From positions 186,001-250,000 of the forward strand of contig NZ_JACHFE010000005.1 in NCBI RefSeq assembly GCF_014201735.1: a stretch of DNA of 64,000 nt. Reading direction: 5' to 3'. The position numbers and the translations under genes are program-made. This stretch comes from Marinobacter oulmenensis (GTDB lineage Bacteria > Pseudomonadota > Gammaproteobacteria > Pseudomonadales > Oleiphilaceae). The notes under the pieces are model-generated. The model saw nothing but the letters and a program-made list of their open reading frames with translations. It was not told where the DNA came from and searched no databases. Position 1 is the stretch's first letter; each line of letters opens with the position of its first letter. This document shows positions 1 to 8,498 of the stretch, piece after piece.

Positions 1-117
1 CACAAAACGGCCCATACCCGGCAGCGCGCTCTGCTGGATCAGCCCGCTCCGGACCGCCAGATAGCCGATGCCGATCAGCAGGAAGATCGGCCCGGTGATG
101 GTGAGCACCTGAGCCAT
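1..117 (-). CDS. Auxin efflux carrier (AEC) family transporter, N-terminal fragment
   Basis: Thirty-nine codons from an ATG at 117 run off the left edge. They read as a hydrophobic first membrane segment with a G-P-I-F-L-L-I-G-I-G-Y-L core, then a basic loop with G-L-I, which resembles the start of AEC-family permeases. The preceding AraC gene stops at 119-121, so stop and start sit in a TGACATG junction and the two are probably translationally coupled. The family exports or imports small organic acids. A role in moving an aromatic acid or ring-cleavage product is inferred from the neighbours only. The short visible length limits certainty. Confidence 0.55.
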   Translation of the reverse strand, partial: MAQVLTITGPIFLLIGIGYLAVRSGLIQQSALPGMGRFV

Positions 118-118
118 G

Positions 119-1009
119 TCAGTGGTTTTCCCGGTGGTCCCGGAAGGTGGAGGGCGACGCCCCGACCCGGCGCTTGAAGAACCGGGAGAAGTAAGCCGGA
201 TCGCTGAAACCCAGTTCGTAGGCGATCAGTGACACCGGGGCCGACGAGTAGATCAGCATGCGCTGTGCCTCCAGGGCGAGCCGGTCCTGGATCAGGTCGC
301 CGACACTCTTGCCCGAGACCGCCTTGCAGGCCCGGTTAAGACCGATCGGTGTGGTGCACAGGGCATCGGCGTAGTACTGACAGGGACGGTGGTCCCGATA
401 GTACTTTTCGATCAGTTCGCACAGTTGCTGATACCGCTTCCCGTAGTGATCCTGGGAGCGCGGGTCACCAGGCACCTCCAGATACCGGCCAAGCTTGATC
501 AGCAGGGAGAACAGCAGGTGCTCAAACAGCTTCTGCTTGCCCGGTTCGTTGTTCCGGTATTCATTCACCAGTTGCTGCATGGTCTGATCGATGAACTGCT
601 GCTCCGATTCCCGTCCCTGCAGATGAATCAGTTGGGCGCCATTGCGTAGTTCCTCGGGCACATCGGAGCCGCCACGGAACTGATCGTCCGCCAGCAGCAC
701 CCGGGACAGGGTAATGACATAACCGAGGGTGGTGTCCCGCTCAAACTCGAAGCCGTGCACCACCGAAGACGGAATAGTAAACAGGCAAGGTCCTTCGGTG
801 TCGTACTCCCGGCCATCGACCCGGGCCCGGACCCTGCCACTGCGGACGTACACCAACTGGTACATCCGAGGGTGGGAATGGACACTGATGCTCCAGTTGA
901 ACAGCCGCGCCCGGGACTTGATGTCCTCGATATGGAAGAACTCCGGGTCGCTGACCGAGGGTTCTTCCCGGTACAGGGCGTAGGTGGAAATCCCGGCCCC
1001 GGCGTTCAT
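119..1009 (-). CDS. AraC-family transcriptional regulator, PobR/HpaA-like
   Basis: The protein has 296 residues. The N-terminal part (about residues 25-110) looks like a cupin-type effector-binding fold with H-S-H-P-R-M-Y-Q and V-H-G-F. The C-terminal 100 residues form an AraC double HTH, including G-F-S-D-P-A-Y-F-S-R-F-F-K-R near residue 270. The layout matches regulators of 4-hydroxybenzoate or hydroxyphenylacetate catabolism, but the effector cannot be read from sequence. Its ATG at 1009 follows the dctM stop after one base (TGACATG), so it is co-translated with the TRAP transporter and probably controls that operon. It shares the same junction style with the AEC carrier downstream. Confidence 0.85.
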   Translation of the reverse strand: MNAGAGISTYALYREEPSVSDPEFFHIEDIKSRARLFNWSISVHSHPRMYQLVYVRSGRVRARVDGREYDTEGPCLFTIPSSVVHGFEFERDTTLGYVITLSRVLLADDQFRGGSDVPEELRNGAQLIHLQGRESEQQFIDQTMQQLVNEYRNNEPGKQKLFEHLLFSLLIKLGRYLEVPGDPRSQDHYGKRYQQLCELIEKYYRDHRPCQYYADALCTTPIGLNRACKAVSGKSVGDLIQDRLALEAQRMLIYSSAPVSLIAYELGFSDPAYFSRFFKRRVGASPSTFRDHRENH

Positions 1010-1010
1010 G

Positions 1011-2297
1011 TCAGAGCAGCCCCAGCGTCAGCACCGGGAAGGCGATGATCAGCGCCAGACGCACCAGGTCCGAGAGCACGAACGGGAATACACCCCGGAA
1101 GATGGTGCCGATGGAAATATCGTGGGTGAACGCCTTGATCACAAACACGTTCATGCCCACCGGCGGTGTGATCATCCCCAGCTCCACAGTGATGACCGCC
1201 ACCACGCCGAACCAGACCGGATCAAAGCCGGCAGCCTGAATCAGCGGAAACACCACCGGTACCGTCAGCAGCAGCATGGCAATACTGTCCATGACACAGC
1301 CCAGCAACATGAACAGCACAAGCACCGAAAACAGAATCATGTAGGGCGACAGGTCCAGCGAGTTGACGAAATCCACCAGCTCGAAGGAAATCCGCGACAC
1401 ACTCAGGAAGAAACCGAAGATCTCGGCCCCGATGATCATGAAAAAGATCATGGAGGAGGTAATCAGGGTTTCCTTGAGCGCGGCCACAAAGCCCTCCAGG
1501 CGCATGCCCCGTTTGACCGCAATCATCAGGGTACAGAAGGCGCCCACGGCGGCCGCTTCTGTGGGCGTGAAGATGCCCATGTAGATACCGCCGATGATGA
1601 CCACGAACACGCCGGTGAATGGCAGCAGCCCCTTCAGCCCCACCAGTTTCTCCCGGAGGGTCGTGGGCTCGCCGGGGGTGGCCAGGCCGGGTTTGAGCTT
1701 CACCTGGATCACCACCGCCAGGGCATAGAGGACCAGCCCGAGGATGCCGGGCAGCAGCCCCGCCATGAACATGTCCCCCACGGACTGCTCGGTAATCAGG
1801 GCATAGAGCAGCAGGGCGATGGACGGTGGAATGATGATACCCAGGGTGCCGCCGGCGGCGAGTGTGCCGGTGGCCAGTGAGGCGGCATAGCCGTGCTTGC
1901 GCATTTCCGGCAGCGCCACCCGGGACATGCTGGCCGCCGTGGCCACCGACGAACCGGAAATGGCCGAGAAAATCCCGCACGACAGCAGCGATGCCAGGGA
2001 AATGCCCGCAGGCCAGGAGCCGAACAGGGTCCGTGCCCCGCCGAACAGCTGATCGGACATTTTCGACTTGGACGCCAGTATCCCCATCAGGATAAACATG
2101 GGGATGGGCGTGAAATTGTAGTTGGTCAGAACCTCAAAGGGTCCGTTTTCCAGAATCGCCAGCGCCGGGTCAAAGGCAACAATCAGGGAAAACCCGACAA
2201 ACCCGGAGGTGGCCATGGCCAGGGCGATGGGGATACGGATGGCCATCAACACGAGCATCAGGCCAATACAGCTGAAACCAATGGCGGCGGAACTCAT
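1011..2297 (-). CDS. TRAP transporter large permease (DctM), system 1
   Basis: The 428-residue protein is almost wholly hydrophobic, with about 12 predicted membrane segments and the TRAP large-subunit signatures S-G-S-S-V-A-T-A and G-I-I-I-P-P-S near residues 115-160, plus a late E-L-G-M-I-T-P-P-V-G-M-N-V motif. It should form the Na+-coupled translocation channel in the inner membrane. Its ATG overlaps the dctQ stop (ATGA at 2294-2297), as is usual for TRAP operons. The position within an aromatic acid cluster suggests an aromatic acid or ring-fission product as substrate; this is inference. Confidence 0.93.
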   Translation of the reverse strand: MSSAAIGFSCIGLMLVLMAIRIPIALAMATSGFVGFSLIVAFDPALAILENGPFEVLTNYNFTPIPMFILMGILASKSKMSDQLFGGARTLFGSWPAGISLASLLSCGIFSAISGSSVATAASMSRVALPEMRKHGYAASLATGTLAAGGTLGIIIPPSIALLLYALITEQSVGDMFMAGLLPGILGLVLYALAVVIQVKLKPGLATPGEPTTLREKLVGLKGLLPFTGVFVVIIGGIYMGIFTPTEAAAVGAFCTLMIAVKRGMRLEGFVAALKETLITSSMIFFMIIGAEIFGFFLSVSRISFELVDFVNSLDLSPYMILFSVLVLFMLLGCVMDSIAMLLLTVPVVFPLIQAAGFDPVWFGVVAVITVELGMITPPVGMNVFVIKAFTHDISIGTIFRGVFPFVLSDLVRLALIIAFPVLTLGLL

Positions 2298-2806
2298 GAT
2301 GTGATCCCTATTGCTTCACGGATTCGACGAACCGCCACGAGCCCGGAGCGCAGGCACAGCATGCCGGTCCCCACCAGTGTTGCGGCGTAGATATAGAACA
2401 TCGGGATGTTCAGGTCCTGTGTGGTTTCGCCACTGCCATAGGAATGGCCCACGGAGCCCCAGAAGCGGTAGCTCATAGCCAGCGCCAGCAATCCGTAGCC
2501 GATGAAACAGATACTCTGCAGCACGGCTATCGAACGGTCGGACAGGGTATTGGTGAACAGGTCCACCACCACCTGGGAGCGGTCAACGTTACAGGGCAGG
2601 GCATAAAGAATGGCGAATAACAGGGCGAAACGGGCGATCTCGATCCCACCATTGAAGGTGAGATCGAGACTGCCATCGGTCAGCCCGAAAAGTGCGCGGG
2701 TCGACACCTCAGCCAGTACCACCAGCATCATTGCCGTAATCATGAAGCCACTGACCAGCAACATTACCCGGCTGATGGCGTCGACTATGCTCGCAAATCG
2801 AGACAT
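2294..2806 (-). CDS. TRAP transporter small permease (DctQ), system 1
   Basis: The protein has 170 residues with four predicted membrane segments and the conserved V-D-L-F-T stretch of DctQ proteins near the middle. An upstream ATG at 2851 would add 15 residues but would lie inside dctP. The ATG at 2806 has a good AGGAG ribosome site 6 bases upstream and begins after the dctP stop, so I chose it. It pairs with DctM in the membrane and links it to the periplasmic binding protein. Confidence 0.9.
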   Translation of the reverse strand: MSRFASIVDAISRVMLLVSGFMITAMMLVVLAEVSTRALFGLTDGSLDLTFNGGIEIARFALLFAILYALPCNVDRSQVVVDLFTNTLSDRSIAVLQSICFIGYGLLALAMSYRFWGSVGHSYGSGETTQDLNIPMFYIYAATLVGTGMLCLRSGLVAVRRIREAIGITS

Positions 2807-2832
2807 GACAGCTCCTGAGCCTCTGGCAACCG

Positions 2833-3861
2833 TTAGGACTGTTGCTGGCACTGCTCAGAGAGCTCGACAGCACGCTGATACACCTTGCGCGCCGGCATTC
2901 CTTTGTCTTCGAGGTCCTGCAGATAGCCTTCGATGGTGGCATCCAGAACGGGCTTCCACGCCTCGTTTTCCGTTGCGTTTTCCAGGGTGATAATATTGTG
3001 ACCGGCGTCCACCGCATCCTGGCGGCCCATGGCGTCGACTTCATCGAACATCTCACCGGCGGCGGTGGCCATGGCCATCCCGGAGTTGTCATCAATCACC
3101 TGCTGCAGGTCCTCAGGCATGCTGTTGTAGACCTGCTTGTTCATGGTGACCACGAACGACAGGCTGTACAGGCCGATTTCCGTATGGTTGTTGGCCAGCT
3201 CGTTGATGCGGAAGGAATGCACGCCTTCCCAGGGCAGAGCCACGCCGTCGATCACACCGCGCTGCATGGACTGATAGGATTCCGGAGCCGGCATACCGAC
3301 CGGGGCCGCACCCAGCCGTTCGAGCAGCGATGCCACCACCTGGGTCGGCCGGCGAATGCGCAGGCCTTCCAGATCGGACGGCTTGCGGATTTCGGCATCC
3401 GTGGTGTGCAGGTGACCCTGACCGTGGGTGAACAGGAACACCGGGTGGGTTTCGTCATATTCCGCTGTGGTCAGACCTTCGTCATACAGGCCCTGAATCA
3501 CACAGGAGCCCTGCTCGGCACTCTTGACGATGCCCGGCAGCTCCACGATCTGGGTCAACGGGAAACGGTTGGCGGTATACCCCTGCACCGTGGCCGTGAC
3601 ATCGGCAATGCGGTTGATCACGGCTTCGTACTGGGCCGGCGGCTTGGAAAGCGTGCTACCCGGATAGATTTCCACTTCGATGCGGCCATCGGAATCCGCC
3701 TCCACCTGATCGGCCCACTTCTGGAAGACTTCCTTGTGGATGGGCGAGACGGACGGCCAGAAATGCGCAAAGCGCAAAGTATAATCCGCCGCCTGGACCG
3801 ACGATGCCAACGCCATGGCCGCCGTTGCGGCAACAAGCGATTTTGTCAGTTTTGTTTTCAT
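2833..3861 (-). CDS. TRAP transporter periplasmic solute-binding protein (DctP), system 1
   Basis: The protein has 342 residues. It begins with a clear Sec signal peptide (basic M-K-T-K-L-T-K, alanine-rich core, cleavage after S-V-Q-A near residue 24). The mature protein has the DctP fold signatures, including an F-A-H-F-W-P opening and R-I-R-R-P-T-Q near residue 170, where the conserved arginine contacts a ligand carboxylate. That implies a carboxylate ligand, probably an aromatic acid given the neighbours. It is first in the dctPQM order and starts 80 bases after the aldo/keto reductase, so it may share its transcript. Confidence 0.92.
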   Translation of the reverse strand: MKTKLTKSLVAATAAMALASSVQAADYTLRFAHFWPSVSPIHKEVFQKWADQVEADSDGRIEVEIYPGSTLSKPPAQYEAVINRIADVTATVQGYTANRFPLTQIVELPGIVKSAEQGSCVIQGLYDEGLTTAEYDETHPVFLFTHGQGHLHTTDAEIRKPSDLEGLRIRRPTQVVASLLERLGAAPVGMPAPESYQSMQRGVIDGVALPWEGVHSFRINELANNHTEIGLYSLSFVVTMNKQVYNSMPEDLQQVIDDNSGMAMATAAGEMFDEVDAMGRQDAVDAGHNIITLENATENEAWKPVLDATIEGYLQDLEDKGMPARKVYQRAVELSEQCQQQS

Positions 3862-3941
3862 TGTGATCGACCTCTCGGGTTTTTTTGTGGTTGTGTCACT
3901 GAGAGCGCCCCGAAACCCGGAGCCAGCTCTGAAAAGTCCTG

Positions 3942-4937
3942 TCAGGCAAACTCCTCAGTGTCTATCTCCGTCTGCTGTTTTGCGCTGTAGCGCGGCCCGG
4001 CCACCGTGTCCTGATTGATCAGGGCATCGAGCCGGTTAACGATATCGTCGGACAATCGGACAGAACCGGCTGCCAGGTTTTCCTTCATGTGGTCAACGGA
4101 ACGGGTACCGGGAATCGGGACGATGAAATCCCCTTTCGAGCGGATCCACGCCAGCGCCAGTTGCGCCGGTGTGCAGCCGGCCTCCTCGGCGATGGCGACG
4201 TAGTCATCCAGCAACGCCAGATTTTTCCGGTAGTTGTCCTTGTGGAAGCGGGGCATGTTGTTGCGGATGTCCTTGTCCACCAGGTTATCGACATCCCGCA
4301 GCCCGTTGGTCAGAAAGCCGCGCGCCAGGGGGCTGAAGGCGACAAACCGGGTGCCGCTGGTGCGACAGGCGTCCAGCACGGCAATCTCGGCATTACGGGA
4401 CCACAGGGAATACTCGGTCTGGACCGCCGCAATCGGGTGCACCGCCTGGGCCCGGCGCAGGGTGTCAGCCGATACTTCAGACAGCCCGATCGCGCCGATC
4501 TTGCCTTCCTGGACCAGGTCCGCCAGTGCATCCACGCTTTCCTCAACCGGAACCTTGGGGTCCAGCCGGTGCAGGTAATACAGATCAATGTGGTCGGTAT
4601 TGAGCCGGCCCAGGCTCTCTTCACACTGGGCCCGCAGGGTCTCGGGGCGACCATCAATTTCCTTGACGCCGCTGTCCCGGCCAATGGCCATGCCGCATTT
4701 GCTGGCCAGAAACAGGGACTGGCGATAGTCCTTAATGGCCCGGCCAACCACGGCCTCGTTCTTGCCGCCGCCGTAGAGTGTGGCGGTATCGAAATGGCGG
4801 TACCCCATGTCAAACGCCTCGTGCAGTGCACGGACCGCCTCGTCCTCGGACAGCGGTGTGCCGTAGGCGTGGGACAGATTCATGCAGCCCAGTCCGATGA
4901 CAGGCTGATCAAAATGCTTGTTCAGCATGGTGCTCAT
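3942..4937 (-). CDS. Aldo/keto reductase
   Basis: The 331-residue protein has a TIM-barrel AKR fold with the catalytic tetrad visible: Asp in F-D-T-A-T, Tyr in T-L-Y-G, Lys in L-A-S-K-C-G and His in Y-Y-L-H-R-L-D. The C-terminal P-I-P-G-T-R-S segment binds NADP(H). The start at 4937 was chosen over 5048 because the longer frame adds a proline- and glycine-rich non-AKR extension and an ACGGAG site precedes 4937. It follows ligC by 56 bases. No standard step of protocatechuate 4,5-cleavage needs an AKR, so it may reduce an aromatic aldehyde or a ring-fission semialdehyde. Confidence 0.88.
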   Translation of the reverse strand: MSTMLNKHFDQPVIGLGCMNLSHAYGTPLSEDEAVRALHEAFDMGYRHFDTATLYGGGKNEAVVGRAIKDYRQSLFLASKCGMAIGRDSGVKEIDGRPETLRAQCEESLGRLNTDHIDLYYLHRLDPKVPVEESVDALADLVQEGKIGAIGLSEVSADTLRRAQAVHPIAAVQTEYSLWSRNAEIAVLDACRTSGTRFVAFSPLARGFLTNGLRDVDNLVDKDIRNNMPRFHKDNYRKNLALLDDYVAIAEEAGCTPAQLALAWIRSKGDFIVPIPGTRSVDHMKENLAAGSVRLSDDIVNRLDALINQDTVAGPRYSAKQQTEIDTEEFA

Positions 4938-4993
4938 TTGGGGTCTCCGTTTCGATCCGGTATCCGCCGGGGTGGCCAAGCCACCCACGGGTT

Positions 4994-5941
4994 TCAGTCC
5001 TGCAGGCACTGCTCCAGGCGATTGAGAGTTTCCATCGCCGGCAGGCACTGGGCCACGCTGGCGTTCGGTTCGCGGCCAGCCTCAACCGCAGCGATAAACT
5101 CGCGGTCCTGCAGTTCGATGCCGTTGTTGGACACCGCAACGCCGGACAGATCCACCGGATTCTCGTTACCGTCGACCAGGTCGTCATAACGGGCGATGTA
5201 GGTGCCGTTGTCGCAGATATACCGGAAGAAAGTGCCGAAAGGCCCGTCGTTGTTGAACGACAGGGACAGGGTGCAGAGGGCACCGTTGGGGACTTTCATG
5301 CCAATGCTCATGTCCATGGCAATGCCCAGATCCGGATGGTGCGGCCCTTCCAGCGCCTGCACCTTGTCGGCGGTTTCGCCGGTCTGGTACTGGAACAGAT
5401 CCACTGTATGGCAGGCGTGGTGCCACAGCAGGTGGTCGGTCCAGGAGCGCGGCTGGCCCTTGGCGTTGGTGTTGGTACGACGGAAGAAGTAGGTCTGCAC
5501 GTCCATCTGCTGAACCTTCAGCTCACCGGCCTGGATCTTGTTATGGATCCACTGGTGGCTCGGGTTGAACCGGCGGGTGTGGCCGGCCATGGCCACCAGG
5601 CCGGTCTTTTTCTGGACCTCGACCAGCTTGCGGGCATCGTCGATGTTGTCCGCCATGGGAATCTCGACCATCACGTGCTTGCCGGCTTCCAGACACTGGA
5701 TTGCCTGGGCCGCGTGCATCTGGGTCGGGGTCGCCAGAATGACGCCATCCACGTCATCCCGGGCCAGGGATTCCGCCAGATCGGTGGTGTAATGGGGTAC
5801 GCCCCGCTCTTCGGCGAACTCACGGATAACATCACTTTTGGTGCCGACAACCGAGGTCACGGTCGCGCCCTCAATGGCGGCGATGGCGTCCATATGCTTC
5901 ATGCCAAATGCGCCCGAGGCGCCAGCTACACACAGTCTCAT
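4994..5941 (-). CDS. ligC: 4-carboxy-2-hydroxymuconate-6-semialdehyde dehydrogenase
   Basis: The 315-residue Gfo/Idh/MocA-family protein starts with a Rossmann G-A-S-G-A-F-G-M-K-H motif near residue 8 and has the family E-I-P-M-A segment near residue 95. LigC oxidises the protocatechuate 4,5-ring-cleavage product (as its hemiacetal) to 2-pyrone-4,6-dicarboxylate with NADP+. The assignment rests on the family, the length and the presence of every other gene of the pathway across the divergent regulator. An AGGAG site precedes the ATG at 5941; the frame is open to 6010 but without a comparable site. It heads the minus-strand operon. Confidence 0.87.
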   Translation of the reverse strand: MRLCVAGASGAFGMKHMDAIAAIEGATVTSVVGTKSDVIREFAEERGVPHYTTDLAESLARDDVDGVILATPTQMHAAQAIQCLEAGKHVMVEIPMADNIDDARKLVEVQKKTGLVAMAGHTRRFNPSHQWIHNKIQAGELKVQQMDVQTYFFRRTNTNAKGQPRSWTDHLLWHHACHTVDLFQYQTGETADKVQALEGPHHPDLGIAMDMSIGMKVPNGALCTLSLSFNNDGPFGTFFRYICDNGTYIARYDDLVDGNENPVDLSGVAVSNNGIELQDREFIAAVEAGREPNASVAQCLPAMETLNRLEQCLQD

Positions 5942-6048
5942 GCCATAGTCTCCTGATTCTTGAATCCGTTGGTTTGGCTTGCCAGATACATCGAAGTGCC
6001 CATCCGGCACGTCACTTTTGTACCAAAATCTATCACTCAGCCCGGGCG

Positions 6049-6072
6049 CAGAGTAATTGATTAACTTCTCTG
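6049..6072. promoter_or_regulatory. Candidate LysR-type operator upstream of ligC
   Basis: A hyphenated dyad with outer half-sites CAGAG and CTCTG and an AT-rich centre (GTAATTGATTAACTT) lies 108 bases before the ligC start, in the 161-bp gap between ligC and the LysR gene. The size and AT-rich centre fit a LysR-type activator site. Binding by the adjacent regulator is inferred. Confidence 0.4.
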
Positions 6073-6102
6073 GGTATTCAATTTTTGCAAAGGAAGGTTG
6101 AA

Positions 6103-7320
6103 TCAGCCGGCCTGATAACGAGAGGCAGCTGCCTTCAGAAGATCCAGAAAATGCTTCTGGGTGGGCGTGGGGTGCCAGTCCCGGCGAACCGTGATGCCGA
6201 TGGGGCGGCGGGTATGGCTCAGGTCGTAGGGAATGACGCTCAGGACATTCTGTCGCAGTTCCTGCTCGACCTGGTGGGTGGAAATCAGGGTCAGACGATC
6301 ACTGCCACTAAGCAGGGAACGGATAAGTATTTGCGAACTGGTTTCCACCAGCCGCAAGGGAGTCGGCAATCCCTCGTCGGTAAAGAGGGTGTCGAAAAAA
6401 GTACGGGTAGGCGTGCCCTTACGGGGTACAACCCAGCCATAATCCACCAGCTGCTCGAGAGTCAGGGACTTAGCCTGGTGCAGCGGGTGGTCCTTGCGAC
6501 CCACAATCGCCAGCGGTGGTGAAATCAGTTCCTCCTGGACAATATCGTCCGCCGGCGGCGGAAAGCGCAGGGCACCGATCAACAGGTCCAGATCGCCATT
6601 GCGCAGGTGGAACAGCAGATCGTTATAGGGTGCGTCCACCACATCCAGCCCGATATCCGGGTGCGCCAGGGTAAACCGGTTGATGACATCCGGCAGGATC
6701 GAGGTCCGGGCCAGCGGCATACTACCGATGGTGATCTTGCCCACTTCCCGGGATTGCAGCGCCAGAATCTCGTAGTAACCCTGTTCAATTTCACCAAAGG
6801 CCAGCTTGGCCGCCCGAGCCAGTTGCTCGGCTGCACGGGTGGGCAGTATCGACGACCGGGCCTTTTCGAACAGCACGATCCCCAGCAGTTCCTCAAGCTC
6901 CCGGCTGGCCCGGTGCAACGAAGACTGGGACAGCTCCAGTTGCCGGCTGGCCACGCTGAAGCTGTGGTTCTCGGTGACCGCAATCAATGCCCGCAGCTGG
7001 GTGGTGGTCAGCAACGGTAAAAGCGTGGTTGCGCCTGGCTGGCCGGCACTGCCTCTGAGGGCCAGCCGTATACCCCGTTCCAGATAATCAATACAACGCA
7101 GCACCCGGGTGTTCCAGACCCGGCCCGCCGTTGTCAGGAACATGCCGTTTGAATGGCGCTCAAACAGCTCGGTCTCCAGCAGCGACTCCAGTTTTCCTAT
7201 TGCCTGTGTGATCGCGGGTTGAGACAGGAAAACCAGCGGTGCCGCCTTGCTGATGCTGCGCTGGCGGGCAACCTCAAGGAAAACCCGGAGGTGTCTGAGA
7301 TTGGGAATCACTCGTTGCAT
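6103..7320 (-). CDS. LysR-type regulator with two N-terminal HTH domains
   Basis: From the ATG at 7320 the protein has 405 residues, about 100 more than a typical LysR regulator. The extra length is a second winged HTH. The first spans residues about 8-66 (L-R-H-L-R-V-F-L-E-V-A, S-Q-P-A-I-T-Q-A-I) and the second about 107-165 (T-Q-L-R-A-L-I-A-V-T, S-Q-S-S-L-H-R-A-S). A normal effector-binding domain follows from about 190. The frame is open back to 7449, but that stretch lacks LysR similarity. The gene lies between ligC and ligJ, reading away from ligJ, and probably controls both lig operons in response to a pathway intermediate. Confidence 0.87.
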   Translation of the reverse strand: MQRVIPNLRHLRVFLEVARQRSISKAAPLVFLSQPAITQAIGKLESLLETELFERHSNGMFLTTAGRVWNTRVLRCIDYLERGIRLALRGSAGQPGATTLLPLLTTTQLRALIAVTENHSFSVASRQLELSQSSLHRASRELEELLGIVLFEKARSSILPTRAAEQLARAAKLAFGEIEQGYYEILALQSREVGKITIGSMPLARTSILPDVINRFTLAHPDIGLDVVDAPYNDLLFHLRNGDLDLLIGALRFPPPADDIVQEELISPPLAIVGRKDHPLHQAKSLTLEQLVDYGWVVPRKGTPTRTFFDTLFTDEGLPTPLRLVETSSQILIRSLLSGSDRLTLISTHQVEQELRQNVLSVIPYDLSHTRRPIGITVRRDWHPTPTQKHFLDLLKAAASRYQAG

Positions 7321-7466
7321 AAAGGTGCCAAAAGCATGGGGCTTTTTCGGTGCATTCTCAAAAATCAATATTATTGCGGTTAAATTGAAATAGCCAGTCC
7401 CGGGACCCTTAAGAATACTAGGTTCAACAGGTTTCCCTAATGACGTCACCGTTTTTGAAGGTCTGA
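7321..7466. promoter_or_regulatory. Divergent control region between the LysR gene and ligJ
   Basis: These 146 bases separate divergently read genes and must hold both promoters. The clearest symmetric element is CAATATTATTG at 7366-7376, an 11-bp AT-rich palindrome suitable as the centre of a LysR-type site. A GTCCCGGGAC palindrome lies around 7398-7407. No confident -35/-10 pair was picked. Confidence 0.4.
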
Positions 7467-8483
7467 ATGATGATTATCGACTGCCATGGTCACTACACCA
7501 CCACACCGCCACAGGTGGGTGAGTACCGAGAAAAACAGAAAGAAGCCGTTGCCAGGGACCCGGATTTTGTCGGCGACAAGGGCCGGATAAGCATCAGCGA
7601 CAGCGAGATCCGCGAGAGCATCGAGCAGAACCAGCTCCGGCTGCAGCAGGAAAGGGGCACGGATCTGACCATCTTTTCCCCGCGGGCCAGCTGGATGGGC
7701 CACCACATCGGCAATGAGCACACCAGCCGGTTCTGGACGGAACACCAGAACGACCTGATCCGCCGGGTCTGCGACCTGTTTCCGAACAACTTTGCCCCGG
7801 TCGCCCAGCTGCCCCAGTCACCGGGCGTCGATCCGGCCAAGTCGGTCCCGGAAATCGTCCGCACGGTTGAGCAGATGGGCTTTATCGGGATCAACCTGAA
7901 CCCGGACCCCAGCGGTGGTCACTGGAATGGCTCGTCCCTGGCGGACCGCTCCTTCTACCCCATCTACGAGAAGATGGTGGAGTATGACATTCCGGCCATG
8001 GTGCACGTCAGCGCCGCCTGCAACGACTGCTTCCACACCACCGGTTCCCATTACCTCGGGGCAGATACCACCGGCTTCCAGCAACTGATGATGTCGGATG
8101 TGTTCAAGGACTTCCCGGAACTGAAGATCATCATTCCTCACGGCGGTGGTGCCGTGCCCTATCACTGGGGCCGTTTCCGGGGCCTGGCCCAGGATCGTGG
8201 TTTCGATCTGGAAGAGCGGGTACTGAACAACATCTATTTCGACACCTGCGTGTATCACCAGCGCGGCATTGATCTGCTGCTGGATATCGTTCCGACCAAG
8301 AACATCCTGTTTGCCTCGGAAATGATCGGAGCCGTGCGCGGCATCGACCCGGAAACCGGGCACTATTTCGATGACACCAAACGGTACATCGACAACAACG
8401 CCGTGCTGAGTGCCGAACAGAAGCAGGCTATTTTCGAGCACAACATTCGCCAGGTATTCAGCCGTCTGAAACTACCGGCCTGA
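7467..8483 (+). CDS. ligJ: 4-oxalomesaconate hydratase, amidohydrolase-type
   Basis: The 338-residue protein belongs to the amidohydrolase-2 family, with metal ligands visible as D-C-H-G-H at residues 5-9, a His in M-V-H-V-S near 188 and I-I-P-H-G-G-G near 230. LigJ hydrates 4-oxalomesaconate to 4-carboxy-4-hydroxy-2-oxoadipate. It is the LigJ type, not the unrelated PIG-L-type GalB used by pseudomonads. It is first in a tight operon with ligK, galD, ligI, ligA and ligB, which supports the call. A GAAGG site precedes the ATG-ATG start. Confidence 0.9.
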   Translation: MMIIDCHGHYTTTPPQVGEYREKQKEAVARDPDFVGDKGRISISDSEIRESIEQNQLRLQQERGTDLTIFSPRASWMGHHIGNEHTSRFWTEHQNDLIRRVCDLFPNNFAPVAQLPQSPGVDPAKSVPEIVRTVEQMGFIGINLNPDPSGGHWNGSSLADRSFYPIYEKMVEYDIPAMVHVSAACNDCFHTTGSHYLGADTTGFQQLMMSDVFKDFPELKIIIPHGGGAVPYHWGRFRGLAQDRGFDLEERVLNNIYFDTCVYHQRGIDLLLDIVPTKNILFASEMIGAVRGIDPETGHYFDDTKRYIDNNAVLSAEQKQAIFEHNIRQVFSRLKLPA

Positions 8484-8498
8484 TCGGGGGTCTGATCC

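Noticed and set aside
984..1880. Plus-strand open frame of 298 codons opposite dctM
   Set aside because: His/Gln-rich translation with no domain; shadow of the TRAP permease.
7330..7346. AAAAGC-ATGGG-GCTTTT hairpin just upstream of the LysR gene, terminator-like on the plus strand
   Set aside because: There is no plus-strand gene upstream for it to terminate; most likely part of the regulator's leader by chance.
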